Source: a virus
DNA length: 21,824 nucleotides
IMG/VR virus record: IMGVR_UViG_3300011114_000859
Span: 1-21,824 of that record
Strand: one strand, 5' to 3'
The notes under the pieces are model-generated. The model saw only the letters and a list, made by a program, of their open reading frames with translations. It was not told where the DNA came from and ran no database searches. This document shows positions 19,473-21,824 of the stretch, piece after piece. Position 1 is the first letter of the stretch, and each line of letters opens with the position of its first letter. The translations under genes and the position numbers were made by a program.

Positions 19473-21416
19473 ATGTCTATAAAAAAGAATTCAGCCTATG
19501 GGATTAATAATCCTCTTCAGGCTTTGGCGCCACAACCTATTATTGCTCAACGTACGCCCGTAGCTAACGACCAGGCCCCTATTGGCACTATTTGGATTGT
19601 TGAGCCATCAAATGTTTATTATGTGCTGACATCTAGTGGCACATGGACCGCTCAGGCTACCGGCTCGACGACAGTTGCTACTCTTGATATTACTGGTGGA
19701 GCTGGAACAGTTCTTACAGTTGATGCTGGTGGAGATACGGACTTAGGTGGTGATCTTGCTGTTGCTGGTGATACAGTAATGACAGGTGATCTAACTGTTA
19801 CTGGAGATATAGTTGCTAATGGGGATTTTGATATTTCATCAGCTCAAGCAATTTCGTTTACATCAACGGCAAACGTTTCTCCAGCTATTCTGTTTGAAAC
19901 AAATGGTGGAACAACTGAAACATTAAAGCTATATGCTAATCAAGGTACAGCTTTAGATTCAATATATCTTTTAAGTGATGCTGGTGGTATCAAACTTGAT
20001 GCATCTAAAGCTGACGTTGCGGCTATCAATCTTGTAGCTGGTGCTGGTGGTGTAAAAATAGACGCTGCACTTACTTCTGCTATTAATGTAACAGGTGCTG
20101 GTTCTGATATTCAATTGAATGCTACAGGTGGTTCTATTGCTGTTACAGCAACTGAAGCTACTGCTGGAGCAATCACTTTAAGCGCATCTGATGCTGCTGG
20201 TACTTTAATACTAGAAGGTGTTGGTGGAGCAACTTTAAGAACAACTAACGCTACTCTTGGTATTACTTCAGGAACTGGAACGTTAAACGTTTCTGCTGAT
20301 GCTGCTGCAACTACTGTAAACTTGGGAACTGGTGCTGCTGCTAAAACAGTTACGGTTGGTTCTGCGACTTCTACATCTGCTACAACAGTACGATCAGGAT
20401 CAGGCGCATTGAACGTTACTGCAACAGGTGGCGCATTGACTGTTAACTCAGGAGTTGGTGCTCTTGGTGTATCTACGGACGCTTCTGCTACTGTGGTTTC
20501 TTTGGGAACTGGTGCTGCTGCAAAAACTGTTACTCTTGGATCAACTAATACAACTTCTACGACAACAGTTCAATCTGGTTCTGGTGGTATAGCTGCTAAC
20601 TCAGGTACTGGTGCTGTTGGTATTTCAACTGATGCTGCTGCGACTTCTGTTTCTATAGCAACTGGAGCTGGTGTAAAAACTTTAGTTCTTGGAAGTACTA
20701 ATACAACTTCTATTTCTACTTTAACATCTGGTTCTGGTGGTGTAGTAATTACAGCAACAAACGGTGCTATCACTGCAAACTCAGGAACAGGTACTATTGG
20801 AGTTTCAGCAGATGCAACTGCAACTACTGTAAACTTGGGAACTGGAGCTGGAGTTAAAGGTGTTACCCTAGGAAGCACAAATACAACTTCTGCAACGACA
20901 GTTCAGTCTGGTTCTGGCGCATTAAATGTAACTTCTACTAATGGTGCCCTAACAGTTAATAGTGGAACAGGTGCTCTTGGAGTATCTACAGATGCTTCAG
21001 CTACTACTGTTTCTCTAGCAACAGGTGCAGCAGTAAAAACAGTTACTCTTGGTAGCACGAATACAACTTCTGTGACAACGGTAGCTTGTGGTACTGGTGG
21101 ATGTAACGTTGGTACTTCTGCAAATGCTCATGCAACTACTGTTGGTTCTACAACTGCTGCTGCTACATTGGTACTCCAAACGCCAACAGGAACAAACGTT
21201 CTTGCTGCTAATGGTTTGAGTGTTACAACTGCTGGTCGTGGACTATCTTTACCTGGTGGTGTATTAGTTCTTTCTGGATCTAGCTCTCCGAACACCGTCG
21301 TGACGGCACCTCAGGGCTCGTTATTCCTACGGACAGACGGATCAAGCACATCTACACGAGCTTATATCAACACTGATTCGGCAACCGCCTGGACAGCAAT
21401 AACAACTGCTTCCTAA
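19473..21416 (+). CDS. Tail fibre/shaft protein with 180-bp tandem repeats
   Basis: The frame runs back to 19320, but ATG 19473 with GGAG at 19463-19466 is the likely start, giving 647 residues. The first 60 or so (SIKKNSAYGINNPLQALAPQ...GTIWIVEPSNVYYVL) look like the virion anchor. A long Ala/Gly/Thr/Ser shaft follows, with 60-residue repeats starting GSTNTTS at 20358, 20538, 20691, 20871 and 21051, where GSGALNV, NSGTGALGVSTDA and SLGTGAAAKTV recur. The C-terminus (APQGSLFLRTDGSS...WTAITT) is a common end of phage structural proteins. The shaft probably forms a beta-helix-like fibre. Ends of the gene are richer in GC than the shaft. A fibre role is inferred. Confidence 0.75.
   Translation: MSIKKNSAYGINNPLQALAPQPIIAQRTPVANDQAPIGTIWIVEPSNVYYVLTSSGTWTAQATGSTTVATLDITGGAGTVLTVDAGGDTDLGGDLAVAGDTVMTGDLTVTGDIVANGDFDISSAQAISFTSTANVSPAILFETNGGTTETLKLYANQGTALDSIYLLSDAGGIKLDASKADVAAINLVAGAGGVKIDAALTSAINVTGAGSDIQLNATGGSIAVTATEATAGAITLSASDAAGTLILEGVGGATLRTTNATLGITSGTGTLNVSADAAATTVNLGTGAAAKTVTVGSATSTSATTVRSGSGALNVTATGGALTVNSGVGALGVSTDASATVVSLGTGAAAKTVTLGSTNTTSTTTVQSGSGGIAANSGTGAVGISTDAAATSVSIATGAGVKTLVLGSTNTTSISTLTSGSGGVVITATNGAITANSGTGTIGVSADATATTVNLGTGAGVKGVTLGSTNTTSATTVQSGSGALNVTSTNGALTVNSGTGALGVSTDASATTVSLATGAAVKTVTLGSTNTTSVTTVACGTGGCNVGTSANAHATTVGSTTAAATLVLQTPTGTNVLAANGLSVTTAGRGLSLPGGVLVLSGSSSPNTVVTAPQGSLFLRTDGSSTSTRAYINTDSATAWTAITTAS
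20358..21090 (+). repeat. Tandem 180-bp coding repeats in the fibre gene
   Basis: Repeat units begin at 20358, 20538, 20691, 20871 and 21051 (spacings 180, 153, 180 and 180 bp). The second unit lacks 27 bp (nine codons) after GSGG. The fifth is partial and diverges after about 13 codons, changing to a Cys-containing sequence (ACGTGGCNV). A related half-unit precedes the first. Confidence 0.8.
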
Positions 21417-21495
21417 GTAGACAAATGTAAATAACCAAGATAGAATCTTTAAATATTATTAATTAAATAAGGGTTCTATCTTGGAAGTAGACAAA
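21415..21495 (+). repeat. 11-bp direct repeats around a hairpin
   Basis: AAGTAGACAAA occurs at 21415-21425, overlapping the fibre stop, and again at 21485-21495, inside the first codons of the HNH gene. The 70-bp period encloses the hairpin at 21435-21484. Confidence 0.6.
21435..21484 (+). promoter_or_regulatory. Hairpin masking the ribosome site and TTG start of the HNH gene
   Basis: CCAAGATAGAA (21435-21445) pairs perfectly with TTCTATCTTGG (21474-21484), and weaker pairs extend inward to about 21451/21468, giving a stem of about 17 pairs. The right arm contains the AAGGG ribosome site (21469-21473) and the TTG start (21481-21483). No T-tract follows, so it is not a terminator. Read-through from the fibre gene would fold it and reduce translation. 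Confidence 0.6.
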
Positions 21496-21824
21496 AAGTG
21501 CTTACAGTGTTCAAAGGATTATATTCCTCGTAGTGATAACTTAAAAACATCTAAGTTTTGTTCTAGAAAATGTCAGCAACCATGGATAACTAAACAGTCT
21601 GTTTTAAAAATGAGAGAAAGATGGGCCAATGAAGATGCTGCTGTGAAGATGCAAGAATCATTTGACCGATTTGCTGTAAAGAAATCTGGTTGCTGGGATT
21701 GGAATGGATGTAAGTCTAATCTATATGGAGCATTTACTTTTAGAGGCAAAGTGTTTAAAGCCCACAGAGCTTCATGGGAGCTATATAGGGGACCTATTCC
21801 AGCTGGCATATGGGTTTTACATAG
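21481..21824 (+). CDS. HNH endonuclease with N-terminal Cys4 zinc finger (partial, runs off the edge)
   Basis: No ATG exists near the 5' end; the frame opens just after a TAA at 21460-21462 and TTG 21481 has AAGGG seven bases upstream, so TTG is the likely start. The 114 visible residues start LEVDKKCLQC and contain C7-x2-C10 and C27-x3-C31, a small zinc finger, then a basic helical linker and the beginning of an HNH_3-type domain: GCWDWNG (70-76), YGAF (82-85), FKAHRASWELYRGPIPAG (92-109) and WVLH (111-114), where the first His of the HNH core is reached. It matches the order in the nuclease at 18504-19196 but has a different N-terminus. It is probably a free-standing homing nuclease. Confidence 0.8.
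   Translation, partial: MEVDKKCLQCSKDYIPRSDNLKTSKFCSRKCQQPWITKQSVLKMRERWANEDAAVKMQESFDRFAVKKSGCWDWNGCKSNLYGAFTFRGKVFKAHRASWELYRGPIPAGIWVLH

Noticed and set aside
20570-20878. Minus-strand Val/Pro-rich 102-aa frame within the fibre gene
   Set aside because: It is a shadow caused by the repetitive Ala/Gly/Thr codons of the fibre.
20358-21090. CRISPR-like array
   Set aside because: The repeats are long, coding, imperfect and in one frame, and there are no unique spacers.
21573-21809. Minus-strand 78-aa frame at the right end
   Set aside because: The + strand frame encodes a clear HNH domain over the same bases.

Overview
The window is the late (packaging, head, tail) module of a tailed phage, most likely short-tailed (podovirus-like). 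The DNA is AT-rich, genes are tightly packed behind clear Shine-Dalgarno sites, and nearly all lie on the + strand in the usual virion order. No integrase, repressor, replication gene, tRNA or host housekeeping gene is visible, so lytic phage versus prophage cannot be decided. The host cannot be named. A zinc M15 endolysin and a lipoprotein-like signal sequence would fit a Gram-negative bacterium, but this is inference.

Layout: (1) 1-4341, packaging: tail end of an unknown gene, terminase large subunit, two unknown small genes and a P22-type portal. (2) 4342-5560: a hairpin-rich spacer, then five very small genes (two sharing an SSIANL motif, one DUF6496-like, two lysine-rich) closed by a strong terminator. 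(3) 5537-5940, minus strand: a secreted or membrane 'moron'-like gene with its own promoter. (4) 5977-8320, head assembly and lysis: a consensus-like promoter with a structured leader, an unknown gene, a scaffold-like protein, a coiled-coil protein, an M15 peptidase endolysin and a terminator. (5) 8322-15716, capsid and tail: promoter with a GC-rich leader, N4-gp56-type major capsid protein, several structural proteins (three carrying copies of one FCCH-like beta domain), a head-tail adaptor-like protein, a fibre-like protein, a large tail hub/nozzle-like protein and a Cys-rich lipoprotein-like gene. (6) 15725-18253: a minus-strand conserved structural protein, a divergent promoter region with an operator-like inverted repeat, and two ejection/internal virion protein-like genes. 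(7) 18288-19395, minus-strand accessory cassette: a ribbon-helix-helix (RHH) regulator, an HNH endonuclease and two very small membrane proteins, with a perfect 24-bp palindrome at the promoter. (8) 19473-21824: a fibre with 180-bp repeats, then the start of a second HNH endonuclease whose ribosome binding site and TTG start lie in a long hairpin.

The genes fit one programme: terminase and portal package DNA into a shell of capsid protein built on scaffold; adaptor, hub and fibres close the head and bind the host; ejection proteins breach the envelope; the endolysin releases progeny. The most unusual parts are the RHH-HNH-small-membrane-protein cassette with its palindromic operator, the hairpin-masked second HNH start flanked by 11-bp direct repeats, and the structured leaders in front of the head genes. 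Three of the genes in the RHH cassette, and a 49-aa gene at 4901, are too short for usual ORF cut-offs. No gene-free stretch exceeds 300 bases.
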